A stretch of DNA of 23,613 bases from a virus. Positions 1-6,105 of this stretch are shown one piece after another. A model generated the notes under the pieces. The model saw only the letters and a list, made by a program, of their open reading frames with translations, did not search any database and was not told the origin of the DNA. The position numbers and the translations under genes were made by a program. The DNA is taken from positions 1 through 23,613 of the IMG/VR virus record IMGVR_UViG_3300024518_005074. One strand, 5' to 3'. Numbering within the stretch: position 1 is the first letter of the stretch; each line of letters opens with the position of its first letter.

Positions 1-126
1 GTCAGTCTTTGTACCCACCGCCGCCATAATATCAACTAATTTCAGGTTCAACAACCGAAGCTGGGTAGCGTACCCACTGATCACCGTATTCAAATCCTTC
101 TTTAAGAGTATTTCACCAACTGCCAT
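1..126 (-). CDS. Hypothetical protein, N-terminal 42 codons only
   Basis: The reading frame opens at an ATG (126-124) on the minus strand and is still open at the left edge, so only the N-terminal 42 residues are visible. A GAGG ribosome binding site lies just upstream, in the 12-nt gap after the stop of the neighbouring small zinc protein. The visible part begins MAVGEILLKKDL, lacks a signal peptide and looks amphipathic and helical. It belongs to the leftward late operon that starts at the terminase, so a virion or assembly role is likely, but I do not recognise the family. Confidence 0.6.
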   Translation of the reverse strand, partial: MAVGEILLKKDLNTVISGYATQLRLLNLKLVDIMAAVGTKTD

Positions 127-138
127 TGTAAGACCTCA

Positions 139-327
139 TTATTTGCAAGTGGGGCAATTAAGTTCGCCTGCACTGTAACATTCTAAACACTGTGTATGTC
201 CAAGGTTGCAAATTGTGTACCTGCTGGATGCATGCCCACATCTACACTGGATTGCCCACCGACTAGGGTGCTCCGGCGTAGCAGGTTTCCGCCATTTTAA
301 CCAAAAACGAAAATAATTCCAGTTCAT
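139..327 (-). CDS. Small RING-like / zinc-ribbon protein (62 aa)
   Basis: A 62-residue protein whose C-terminal half is dense in metal ligands: CRCGH, then C-x4-H-x2-C-x2-C, then a terminal C-x2-C. That gives eight Cys/His ligands spaced much like a RING or double zinc-ribbon fold. The N-terminal 25 residues are basic and aromatic (NYFRFWLKWRKP). Its ATG overlaps the stop of the upstream gene by 4 nt (ATGA), indicating translational coupling inside the leftward late operon. Function is unknown. It could be a structural zinc knuckle in a morphogenesis factor or a host-interaction protein. The zinc-binding call rests only on ligand spacing. Confidence 0.7.
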   Translation of the reverse strand: MNWNYFRFWLKWRKPATPEHPSRWAIQCRCGHASSRYTICNLGHTQCLECYSAGELNCPTCK

Positions 328-695
328 CCTACTCTCGCATACAAAAGGGAGGCTTGAACAGTCCCCGTTACAGAGGACAAGTTTGTGATCTTAAAGGTTT
401 CCCCTTCTGCAATTTCCACGATAGTCGGCATAGTCAATGACACCGGATTATTTGCCGGCACAGGCACATCCACGTTCTTAATATCAGCACTATCTGCCAC
501 ATTACGTCGAGCAAACCGAAATCGTGCGTCTATACTAGCCCACCCTACAAGAGCCACATGGTAGATTCCTGCGCCTAAAGGAGCACTTTGAACCAACAAC
601 GTATTAGCCAGTGGATTCACAACCAAAAAGCCCGCATTCCAATTACTGAAATCTGGCTCTTGGGCTGTCGCCACTCCAGGGACTGGTGTACTCAT
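324..695 (-). CDS. Small beta-rich protein, probable virion accessory or decoration protein (123 aa)
   Basis: A 123-residue protein with alternating short hydrophobic strands (AGFLVVNP, GIYHVALVGW, EIAEGETFKI, TVQASLLYARVG) and few charged helices, a composition typical of small beta-sandwich virion or decoration proteins. It has no cysteine, signal peptide or recognised motif. The start is fixed by a TAATG overlap with the upstream gene, and the end overlaps the next start by 4 nt. Its position downstream of the terminase in the leftward late operon supports a structural role. That role is an inference from fold-like composition and location; no family was recognised. Confidence 0.65.
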   Translation of the reverse strand: MSTPVPGVATAQEPDFSNWNAGFLVVNPLANTLLVQSAPLGAGIYHVALVGWASIDARFRFARRNVADSADIKNVDVPVPANNPVSLTMPTIVEIAEGETFKITNLSSVTGTVQASLLYARVG

Positions 696-1096
696 TAGTC
701 AGTGAAATCCCACAGGTTTAAAGCTGTTAACGGCTCAAAACCAAAACCCCAGTAAAATTCTCCGCCAGCACTGTCAACAGCCAAATTGATGCTCAACGCT
801 TTGAAACCAAACCCAAATCCAACTTGGCCGGAAAACGAGGGTTCTTGAACTTCCTCGGCTGTCGCCGCGCCATAAAGACAAGGGTTTAAAGTAACCTCAC
901 CCCAAGTGTAAAGAGAGGTTCCACATGCTCCAAAAGCCATCAACTTCGGCCCCGGGCCGCTATGGAGGAAAACGGTACGGATGCTGAGTTCCGGTTCTTG
1001 CGGAGTTTGTGGCTCAGCTTTCGCAGTCCCGCCCAAAACCCCCACAAGCATGAACGTGAGTGCTAAATAGCGCCAACCCTTACTTGGATTTTTCAT
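695..1096 (-). CDS. Hypothetical exported protein with signal peptide (133 aa)
   Basis: I place the start at the ATG at 1096-1094, preceded by a G-rich ribosome binding site (AAGGGGGTC). An in-frame start 17 codons earlier would bury the signal peptide behind a basic extension. From this start the protein has a classical signal peptide: MKNPSKGWR, a hydrophobic core (ALTFMLVGVLGG) and an AKA|EP signal peptidase I site. The mature part is rich in glycine, aromatic residues and short strands (SGQVGFGFGF, GEFYWGFGFEP), suggesting a small beta-barrel or periplasmic domain. A secreted protein in a late operon could act in lysis, superinfection exclusion or envelope modification. None of these is shown. 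Confidence 0.7.
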   Translation of the reverse strand: MKNPSKGWRYLALTFMLVGVLGGTAKAEPQTPQEPELSIRTVFLHSGPGPKLMAFGACGTSLYTWGEVTLNPCLYGAATAEEVQEPSFSGQVGFGFGFKALSINLAVDSAGGEFYWGFGFEPLTALNLWDFTD

Positions 1097-1187
1097 AACT
1101 TTTGACCCCCTTCTTAAACGATTTAGTGAGTGCGCTAGCGACTGCACTTGCCCGTTTCTTAGACTTCCGTTTCGCCTTCTTTGCCAA
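1080..1187 (-). CDS. Very small, highly basic protein (35 aa), TTG start
   Basis: One base after the terminase stop, a TTG codon (1187-1185) has a GGAG site just upstream and opens a 36-codon frame. It begins MAKKAKRKSKKRASAVASAL and is almost entirely lysine, arginine, alanine and serine. Its end overlaps the start of the exported protein by 17 nt. The spacing, ribosome binding site and strongly biased composition suggest a real gene, for instance a DNA-binding or scaffold-associated peptide. At this length chance cannot be excluded, and no family was recognised. Confidence 0.5.
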   Translation of the reverse strand: MAKKAKRKSKKRASAVASALTKSFKKGVKSYEKSK

Positions 1188-1188
1188 G

Positions 1189-2709
1189 CTAAACTCCTAC
1201 CCTATTGTGCCAAGTCCAGTCGTCACTGGTTTCTGGCTGAAGAGATTTAAGAATGTTCTCAACCAAAAGCGGGTTATTATCACGGGGTTGGGTGGGTGCG
1301 CTTTGCAAACGAGTTAGTTGAACCGCGTACGCCAACGCATCAATTACATCGTCGTGTGCGCCGTAGGGAAATTCCTCCAGTTCCTTGAACACCACATCTT
1401 GATTTGACCTGATCCACAAAGCCCCTTTGGCAAAATACTCCTTGAGGCTGAAAATTCGAGCAAGCCCAATCTTCTTCTTATTGCCAGGCTTTAGCTCCTC
1501 GATACTTAGATAATAGTCCTCTCGCCGCATCGCTTCCCGAATAGGGTACATCAGCACTTTCTGAAAGAGAACACTCTCTAACCCCATTCGCTGAGGTTTC
1601 CAAGCCCGATGGACGGCAAAAATGTTTTCAATGAGCATGTCCACAGACCAATGACCCCTCTGCACATCCACACAAAAGATATCATTCAGGTGATTCCGCC
1701 CAACGGTCACAATCGCACTATAGTCGGCCTTGAGCCCTTCACCGAGAGCAGGGTCGATAGCCGTGAAATAAGTCCAAGCACCCTCCGGCAACGCATCGAA
1801 CTTCCGAATGATAGATATGTCAAAGGCATTCACATCGTCGAAGGTTGGGTTGTTCATGTACTGCGTAGCGAAGATCTTTTTTCCCTGAGTATTTTGGATT
1901 TCTTTCAAAGTTTGCAGAGTGAAGCGCTCCGGCCAAATGGGCTTGCTATCCGAATTCAACTGCCCGTCATGAGTCGCCTGCTGGCGGAAAGTGCGGTATT
2001 GCGGCTCCCTTTCCAAGATGAAGGAAATGAGGTCGCTGAATGCCCACCGCGTACCAACCACAACCTTCTGCAGGGAAGCTGGACTAACACTCAAAGAGAT
2101 GGCATATTGATGCCACTCAATGATTTTAATCATTTGCTCAGGGCTTTCCAAATGCTCGGCGGCTACAAGGTCATCTTCAATCTGGAGGTCATAGTGCCGA
2201 CTGACAGCAGTACCGCCTACCCCAATACACTCAAAAGTTGACTCCGGCCAAACCTTTGACCGCACAACTTCTAGTTCTGTAGTTGTCCACTTTGTCTTGC
2301 CCTTTTCAGGGATGATCTCAGGAAACAGCCACCGAAAAATGGCGTTCTCTTCAAAATGACCCGAAATTGTCCGTAGAAAGTGAGAAGCATTTGTAGCTGT
2401 CGCATTGCTGATAAGGACTCGGAGATTGGGGTCATGAAGGACTCGCCAAATTGGATAACCTATTGTGCAAATACTACTCTTTAGGTGGCCTCGCGGTAGC
2501 TCGACCATTTTGTCCCATTTCGCAGGCTTGCCACTTTCATTAAGGGCGTGACTGTCACTCTCCAAGAACTGACACAGCGGGAGGTGCAGGTGGGGCACAA
2601 GGTCTTTATACCCTAAAACCGCCTTACAAAGGAAGAAGAGGGAGTCGAGGGACTTCTGCCGCATCTCCAACCGTAAGTCATCTTGGTTTTCTAGCTGAAC
2701 AGGCTCCAC
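1189..2709 (-). CDS. terL: Terminase large subunit (ATPase and nuclease)
   Basis: This is the DNA-packaging motor, which pumps the genome into the prohead and cuts the concatemer. In this 506-residue protein the N-terminal ATPase shows a Walker A-like ELPRGHLKSS (residues 70-79), a Walker B-like LQIEDD (175-180) and a coupling motif VVGTRW (217-222). The C-terminal RNase H-like nuclease shows its acidic residues in FTAIDPALG (D319), GLES (E378) and HDDVIDALAYA (D453, D454, D457). The deviant RGHxKS P-loop resembles the terminase group of T7-like and N4-like phages. Translation starts at GTG, whose G is shared with the TAG stop of the small subunit, with AGGAG just upstream. The motif set is complete and the gene appears intact. 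Confidence 0.95.
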   Translation of the reverse strand: MEPVQLENQDDLRLEMRQKSLDSLFFLCKAVLGYKDLVPHLHLPLCQFLESDSHALNESGKPAKWDKMVELPRGHLKSSICTIGYPIWRVLHDPNLRVLISNATATNASHFLRTISGHFEENAIFRWLFPEIIPEKGKTKWTTTELEVVRSKVWPESTFECIGVGGTAVSRHYDLQIEDDLVAAEHLESPEQMIKIIEWHQYAISLSVSPASLQKVVVGTRWAFSDLISFILEREPQYRTFRQQATHDGQLNSDSKPIWPERFTLQTLKEIQNTQGKKIFATQYMNNPTFDDVNAFDISIIRKFDALPEGAWTYFTAIDPALGEGLKADYSAIVTVGRNHLNDIFCVDVQRGHWSVDMLIENIFAVHRAWKPQRMGLESVLFQKVLMYPIREAMRREDYYLSIEELKPGNKKKIGLARIFSLKEYFAKGALWIRSNQDVVFKELEEFPYGAHDDVIDALAYAVQLTRLQSAPTQPRDNNPLLVENILKSLQPETSDDWTWHNRVGV

Positions 2710-3305
2710 TACTCCTGGCCTCCAGCAAGAACTTTCGGGCTTGAGAAATCTTCAACTTCCTGAGCCACCTCGCGCAGTTCCCGAAAGGCTGTCTCAATGC
2801 ACTCCCCCTGTTCCGCGTCAATGTGGATTACAGTTTTATCAACCTGCATATGTTGGCGGACAGCGTGGCCAGCCCGGTCAACCATTGCCAAGCTCATTTT
2901 ACCCACCAAATCCGCATCCTCACTATTGTAGAGAATGTTGGCAATACGGTCAAGACCTTGAGAAGCGAGTTGGGCGATACGGTCTTTTTGACTGAGTGCA
3001 TCCTCCCTTAACTCCGCCTGCATTTTATGGAAAGCGTTTATAAACTGTTCAGTTTGTACTACAGTGTAGACAGTGGGTGGAGCAAGATCAAGGAGTTTAG
3101 CGGCCGAAAGCCGACTCTCCCCCTGGAGTAATTTTATAGCAATTAGCTCATCACGCGGAAGTTCAAAGCCGTAACTTGAAGCCCAAGTACCGTCCTCGCC
3201 CAGAACAGCAGAGGGCTTTTGGGGTGGCTTGACCGCTACCTTTTGAGTCATTTGTTGCAGTAGGGCGACCAACTGGGCGGAACTTTTTGAGGCTTGTTTC
3301 TGCAT
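2709..3305 (-). CDS. terS: Terminase small subunit, probable
   Basis: This gene lies directly upstream of the large subunit and overlaps its GTG start by one base. The middle of the protein has a helix-turn-helix-like segment (SRLSAAKLLDLAPPTVYTVV), expected for the small subunit that recognises the packaging site, followed by a long helical oligomerisation-like region. The C-terminal third is acidic. I use the ATG at 3305, giving about 198 residues; a TTG at 3329 would add eight. Neither has a clear Shine-Dalgarno sequence, so the start is uncertain. Assignment rests on position, size and HTH pattern; I see no family-specific signature. Confidence 0.75.
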   Translation of the reverse strand: MQKQASKSSAQLVALLQQMTQKVAVKPPQKPSAVLGEDGTWASSYGFELPRDELIAIKLLQGESRLSAAKLLDLAPPTVYTVVQTEQFINAFHKMQAELREDALSQKDRIAQLASQGLDRIANILYNSEDADLVGKMSLAMVDRAGHAVRQHMQVDKTVIHIDAEQGECIETAFRELREVAQEVEDFSSPKVLAGGQE

Positions 3306-3679
3306 AGTGTAAGGATAACACGTTTGCAATCTTAAAGGAAAGTATTTTCTGGCGGCTCCCTTACCCAGAAACCCAGAAGGTGTAGGGAAGTCACTTGCAC
3401 AACTTTAAACAAGTGACTCCCTACAGTCTAACGACCCTCACTTTAAAAAACTTTATCCAAATTTCAGGGGCAGGGTTTCCCTCGTGGGGGGCGATCAAGG
3501 GGGACTACTATAGTGCGTAAAAGACCGATTTTTTACGTAGATTTGAGTAAGATTTGTGTTAATTTATCCCGCTTCATGTCATGAACCGCGCGCACGTGGT
3601 GATATCACCGCGAGGAAAGCGATTCGATGAAGCGTTATGTGACAAGCAACTTACTTACTTGAACTTACGGAGATTGAAT
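3306..3679. promoter_or_regulatory. Divergent intergenic control region between late and early modules
   Basis: These 374 bases separate the leftward terminase operon from the rightward early genes, so promoters in both directions are expected, but no sequence here matches sigma-70 consensus well. It contains a 16-bp hairpin (3381-3425), a 7-bp CGTAAAA/TTTTACG hairpin (3516-3537), runs of G at 3486-3503, and the perfect 12-bp palindrome GGTGATATCACC (3598-3609), a good operator candidate. A packaging (pac or cos) site is also plausible here because the small terminase gene is adjacent. An in-frame ATG at 3581 for the next gene has no ribosome binding site, so I count that stretch as leader. 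Confidence 0.5.
3381..3425. repeat. 16-bp inverted repeat (hairpin family copy D)
   Basis: The arms 3381-3397 and 3410-3425 pair over 16 bp with one bulged A (3388) around a 12-nt loop. The right arm CAAGTGACTCCCTACA resembles the right arms of the inverted repeats at 7752-7791 and 20619-20660 (shared pattern CAA-R-Y-GACTCC). It lies between the divergent early and late operons. It has no T-tract on either side, so a simple intrinsic terminator is not obvious. A protein-binding site, mRNA end protection or a packaging site are alternatives. Confidence 0.75.
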
Positions 3680-3859
3680 ATGAACGCTTTGATTTACAAG
3701 AAACTTATGCTTTTACAGGGATTGAACATTCGTGCTGAATTACGAGATGCTCAAACGTCTCCGGAGATGCGTAAGAAACTTATCAAAGCACTAAATAAAA
3801 TCAACGATATTCAAGACATGACAGATGCGCAAATTGCAGAAAGGCAAGCGTCTGAATAA
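3680..3859 (+). CDS. Small helical hypothetical protein (59 aa)
   Basis: The start is the ATG at 3680, which has GGAG at 3669-3672 with 7-nt spacing. The earlier in-frame ATG at 3581 lacks any ribosome binding site. The protein begins MNALIYKKLMLLQGL and is predicted helical and charged (ELRDAQTSPEMRKKLIKAL). It has no cysteine, signal peptide or recognised domain. It is the first rightward gene after the divergent control region, so it is probably among the earliest expressed. Early phage proteins of this size often bind a host target, but nothing here shows which. Confidence 0.6.
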   Translation: MNALIYKKLMLLQGLNIRAELRDAQTSPEMRKKLIKALNKINDIQDMTDAQIAERQASE

Positions 3860-4058
3860 GTGCTATGTCCGTCCCAAAGTATCCCATAGGGACATCCCGA
3901 AGTAGCAGCGCGTCGTTAACGATGTACACTCAACGCGTGGTAAAGCCTCTTAGGATTTACGCCTCTTGCGTCATGAATGCAACCTGTTCATAACGCAAAG
4001 CGTAACGACGATGAATCTTGTTCCTGATAGAGACAAGTGAGCGCGTCGATAGAACAAA
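3860..4058. other. Intergenic region with short hairpins, no gene seen
   Basis: There is no frame with a ribosome binding site in these 199 bases. I see several short self-complementary stretches: ATGTCC/GGACAT around 3865-3894, the palindrome TCGTTAACGA near 3913, ACGC/GCGT near 3995 and CTTGT/ACAAG near 4018-4037. The sequence GCGTTATG at about 3637 also has a complementary CATAACGC near 3990. That could be a degraded version of the gene-enclosing inverted repeats found next to it, but the match is too weak to call. Confidence 0.4.
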
Positions 4059-4520
4059 GCTTGACATTCTCGTAACGCGTCCCATTCATTCATAGGAGAC
4101 GCATTATGAGCCAATATAAGATTGTAAACTTAGACGTAAACCTTGACGATGAGGACGGTCTTGAATTTGTTATTCACAATGGATGTTTAATGCAATTTGA
4201 CGATCACAGCAACTTAATGTACGCCGTGATCGGCAGTGACGGACGCATTATTCAAGAAAGGAACGAACTTGAGACCCTAGAGCGGGAGGCATACATCGCG
4301 AGGATGGACGAGGGAGAACCAACCCCATATCGAGGAGACACTAAATGGGAATACGTTGAGGAACTTGACGAAGAGAGCATCCAGGTACTTGAAAAAGCAT
4401 TCCCGAAAGAGCAAAAGGCGTTCAACAATTTCCGTAAAATGAACGTTCCCTACACGTGGAGTGGCTACTGCCCCGACAAATAAACTTTAACACTTGGGGC
4501 GCGTTCCGAGAATGTTGAGC
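4059..4520 (+). repeat. Gene-enclosing inverted repeat 1 (26-nt arms 4059-4084 and 4495-4520)
   Basis: The left arm (GCTTGACATTCTCG...) lies 21 nt upstream of the ATG at 4106, and the right arm begins 12 nt after that gene's stop. Of 26 positions, 22 are Watson-Crick pairs, 3 are G-U pairs in the sense RNA and 1 is a mismatch. The gene is therefore contained exactly in the loop of a potential long-range RNA stem. The right arm ends one base before the left arm of the next such unit. Confidence 0.85.
4106..4483 (+). CDS. Acidic hypothetical early protein (125 aa)
   Basis: ATG 4106 has AGGAG at 4094-4098. The 125-residue product is strongly acidic (NLDVNLDDEDGLEF, EYVEELDEESIQ) and mixes short strands (EFVIHNGCLMQF, LMYAVIGSDGRII) with a helical C-terminal half. 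No catalytic motif is visible and the family is unknown to me. Acidic early phage proteins can be DNA mimics or inhibitors of host enzymes, but that is only a possibility suggested by charge and position. The gene is enclosed by the 26-nt inverted repeat at 4059-4084 and 4495-4520, so its mRNA ends could pair. Confidence 0.75.
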   Translation: MSQYKIVNLDVNLDDEDGLEFVIHNGCLMQFDDHSNLMYAVIGSDGRIIQERNELETLEREAYIARMDEGEPTPYRGDTKWEYVEELDEESIQVLEKAFPKEQKAFNNFRKMNVPYTWSGYCPDK

Positions 4521-4521
4521 A

Positions 4522-4860
4522 GATACTCGAATAGTGTCTTGTGCGCCTTTCAGCGCGTAGGAGACACATTATGGCGAAAATGACCGTAGGAAGACTAAGA
4601 AAAGCCCTTCAAGGGCTTCACAAAGATACAACGATCTTAATCGACACGATTGATCTTGCGGCGGATATCGTCGCACAGCCAGGAACATACGAGGAAGGTC
4701 TAGGGGATTACCTCTGGCATGAATTTGAGATAGGCGATAAAGTTACCGGTAACTTAGGCCGAGGCAGTAACGATGGAAAGTGGTGGATAACTTTGAAAGT
4801 CCACAAAAGAATCATCGGCGGATAACCTTACAAGGGCGCACAATACGCTATTCGAGTGTC
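4522..4860 (+). repeat. Gene-enclosing inverted repeat 2 (26-nt arms 4522-4547 and 4835-4860)
   Basis: The left arm (GATACTCGAATAG...) ends 23 nt before the ATG at 4571, and the right arm begins 9 nt after that gene's stop. There are 23 Watson-Crick pairs, 2 G-U pairs in the sense RNA and 1 mismatch. The arms are unrelated in sequence to repeats 1 and 3, so this is not one dispersed repeat element. Only a single base (4521) separates it from repeat 1. Confidence 0.88.
4571..4825 (+). CDS. Small hypothetical protein with TVGRLRKAL N-terminus (84 aa)
   Basis: ATG 4571 is chosen because AGGAG (4559-4563) precedes it with normal spacing; the frame extends upstream to 4541 but without a ribosome binding site. 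The N-terminus (MTVGRLRKALQGLHKDTTILID) resembles a recurrent small phage and bacterial pattern in which TVGEL-I-x-L-x-x-L is followed by a D-x-x-V/I-L strand; the rest is beta-rich and ends KWWITLKVHKRIIGG. The biochemical role of such proteins is not known to me. The gene is enclosed by the inverted repeat at 4522-4547 and 4835-4860. Confidence 0.75.
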   Translation: MAKMTVGRLRKALQGLHKDTTILIDTIDLAADIVAQPGTYEEGLGDYLWHEFEIGDKVTGNLGRGSNDGKWWITLKVHKRIIGG

Positions 4861-4865
4861 ACATC

Positions 4866-5550
4866 AGGCTAAACAGTCAAGGACTCTCACGCCCACGAAG
4901 TGAAACCACTTTGTGAACCCTTGAGGAGATTTGACTATGGAAAAGACAGTTCAGTACCAGGAAACAAAAACACCCGTGAGCGCTGATGCAAAAGCAGTCC
5001 TTGAACAACTACTTGGGATGATTAAAGATAATCCAGAGCTAGCGAAAGAGGCCGCGAAGGCATTACGACCACAAACAGCCGCCCAACTCGCACGCCAAGA
5101 GGCATTAAAGGCGATTGAGAGTTTCAGAAGTATCCCGATTACGGAAGTCATGGATAACGGTTATGAAACCTATGGCGACCTGATTGAGGACTTTCAAACG
5201 CTTGAGCGCGAATTGAAAAGCCATGGAAAAGGCGGCGGAACGAAAGTACGGAAAGCAAAGAAAAAATGGTGCTTCGTGAATGGTGACCCGTTCAGCTTCG
5301 AGATCTCCCTTTCAACCCTTGAAGGGGACGATGCGAAATTGAGCGTTCATCCGGACGTCGAATGGATTGAAACCTTCCTGGACTACGGCTACACACAAGG
5401 GCAGGTGGCTCATGTGCGCAAAGCCCGTCCGTACCGGAAAGACAGGGGCTTTTTGACTCAAGAAGTCCTTGATGAATTGAACAACAGAGCAACTAAGGCA
5501 CTTGCCTAAGCCCATTTATAACCTAGTGAGAGTCCTTGACTGTATGGCCT
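4866..5550 (+). repeat. Gene-enclosing inverted repeat 3 (25-nt arms 4866-4890 and 5526-5550)
   Basis: The arms share an uninterrupted 18-bp complementary core (ACAGTCAAGGACTCTCAC in the left arm). Overall there are 23 Watson-Crick pairs, 1 G-U pair in the sense RNA and 1 mismatch. The left arm ends 46 nt before the ATG at 4937, and the right arm begins 16 nt after the stop at 5509. It starts 5 nt after repeat 2 ends, making three back-to-back units. Confidence 0.88.
4937..5509 (+). CDS. Hypothetical early protein (190 aa)
   Basis: The ATG at 4937 has GAGGAG at 4923-4928 with 8-nt spacing; a TTG two codons earlier would be too close to that site. The N-terminal half is helical and charged with a possible coiled coil (residues about 15-100). 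A basic linker (KGGGTKVRKAKKKW) then leads into a compact C-terminal domain that may bind nucleic acid (FSFEISLSTLEGDD, WIETFLDYGYTQGQ). There are no cysteine clusters or nucleotide-binding loops. It is the third and largest gene held inside an inverted repeat. Function unknown. Confidence 0.75.
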   Translation: MEKTVQYQETKTPVSADAKAVLEQLLGMIKDNPELAKEAAKALRPQTAAQLARQEALKAIESFRSIPITEVMDNGYETYGDLIEDFQTLERELKSHGKGGGTKVRKAKKKWCFVNGDPFSFEISLSTLEGDDAKLSVHPDVEWIETFLDYGYTQGQVAHVRKARPYRKDRGFLTQEVLDELNNRATKALA

Positions 5551-5895
5551 AAGTGATTGAACCCCATTGTTGGAGGCTTTGGGGCTTGTGGAAAGTTCCA
5601 CCAAATTCCACCAAATTCTACGTCAATGTGGAACTTTTTTTTCAATGTTTTCAATGACTTAACCTATAAATTCTACAATTCCACGCATATACATATAATA
5701 TAATAATAATATACGGTCTTAGGCACTCTTTACCCTCTCTTTTACAATCTCTCTTTCTCTTTACAAGCGCGTGGAATTGCGGAATTGTATAACTTCAACG
5801 TTTTCAAACACTTAGCGTGGAATTGAATTCCACAAGTTCCACATCCCGAACATCTTTAATCAACAGCTACACCAGCCGGAAAGGAGACTCAGCCT
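5551..5895. other. AT-rich intergenic region with nine GTGGAA/TTCCAC hexamers; candidate replication origin or partition site
   Basis: Exact GTGGAA or TTCCAC hexamers start at 5588, 5596, 5606, 5628, 5679, 5771, 5817, 5828 and 5837. Two pairs form near-perfect palindromes: GTGGAA-AG-TTCCAC (5588-5601) and GTGGAATT-G-AATTCCAC (5817-5833). Between them lies an AT-only-like tract (5685-5713, TATAATATAATAATAATATA) and a tandem TTTTCAATG repeat (5639-5656). Iterons flanking an easily melted tract are the usual layout of a phage or plasmid origin. An initiator has not been identified and no canonical DnaA box was seen, so a partition site or multi-site operator remains possible. Confidence 0.55.
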
Positions 5896-6024
5896 ATGCG
5901 AATTAGTTTGCAGATGCTTTTGATGGCAGTTATCGCCACTCCCTATAGCACCCCGTTTGCGCTCATATGTGGGGAGATTGGGGTCGTGAGACTGCTATGG
6001 GAATTGTATATGGAAGTGGATTGA
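5896..6024 (+). CDS. Short hydrophobic protein, possible membrane microprotein (42 aa)
   Basis: ATG 5896 follows AAGGAG (5881-5886) with 9-nt spacing. The 42-residue product starts MRISLQMLLMAVIATPY and continues with a second hydrophobic stretch (FALICGEIGVVRLLWELY), giving one or two short membrane-compatible segments and an acidic tail. It lies directly after the repeat-rich intergenic region. Small phage membrane proteins can serve in superinfection exclusion or early host takeover. Nothing here distinguishes these, and at this size the coding call depends mainly on the ribosome binding site. Confidence 0.5.
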   Translation: MRISLQMLLMAVIATPYSTPFALICGEIGVVRLLWELYMEVD

Positions 6025-6058
6025 GGTCGTAGGGCTCAAGACTGTCGGTTCAAGGGAA

Positions 6059-6105
6059 GGGATAGACAGCACAGCGTCAATTCTAAGCGTGTGTCTGTCT
6101 ATCCC
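6059..6105 (+). terminator. 11-bp hairpin, possible terminator
   Basis: GGGATAGACAG (6059-6069) pairs perfectly with CTGTCTATCCC (6095-6105) around a 25-nt loop. It lies between the microprotein gene and the next promoter, where an upstream transcript would be expected to stop. The T-rich stretch (TTTCTCTTTT) comes about 14 nt later rather than directly after the stem, so it is not a textbook intrinsic terminator. Confidence 0.45.

Noticed and set aside
1609-2241. A 210-codon open frame on the plus strand opposite the large terminase gene
   Set aside because: It lies wholly inside a terminase with all motifs intact, has no ribosome binding site, and shows no recognisable domain; it is a shadow frame.
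3508-3515. CACTATAG on the minus strand, like the core of a T7 RNA polymerase promoter
   Set aside because: Only the short core matches, it occurs once, and no single-subunit RNA polymerase gene is in the window.
3865-3990. A 42-codon frame after the 59-aa gene
   Set aside because: No ribosome binding site, odd low-complexity composition, and overlaps self-complementary non-coding sequence.
3628-4000. A possible fourth gene-enclosing inverted repeat around the 59-aa gene (GCGTTATG and CATAACGC)
   Set aside because: Only 8 exact bases with a ragged extension, and the right copy is about 120 nt after the stop, unlike the other three units.
4061-4089. TTGACA at 4061 as a promoter for the gene at 4106
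   Set aside because: At 17-bp spacing the -10 would read ATTCAT, a poor match, unlike the three clear promoters later in the region.
4059-5550. Invertible DNA segments or transposon ends as the explanation for the three gene-enclosing repeats
   Set aside because: The three arm pairs differ completely in sequence, no target duplications or recombinase gene are seen, and the arm differences favour G-U pairing in RNA.
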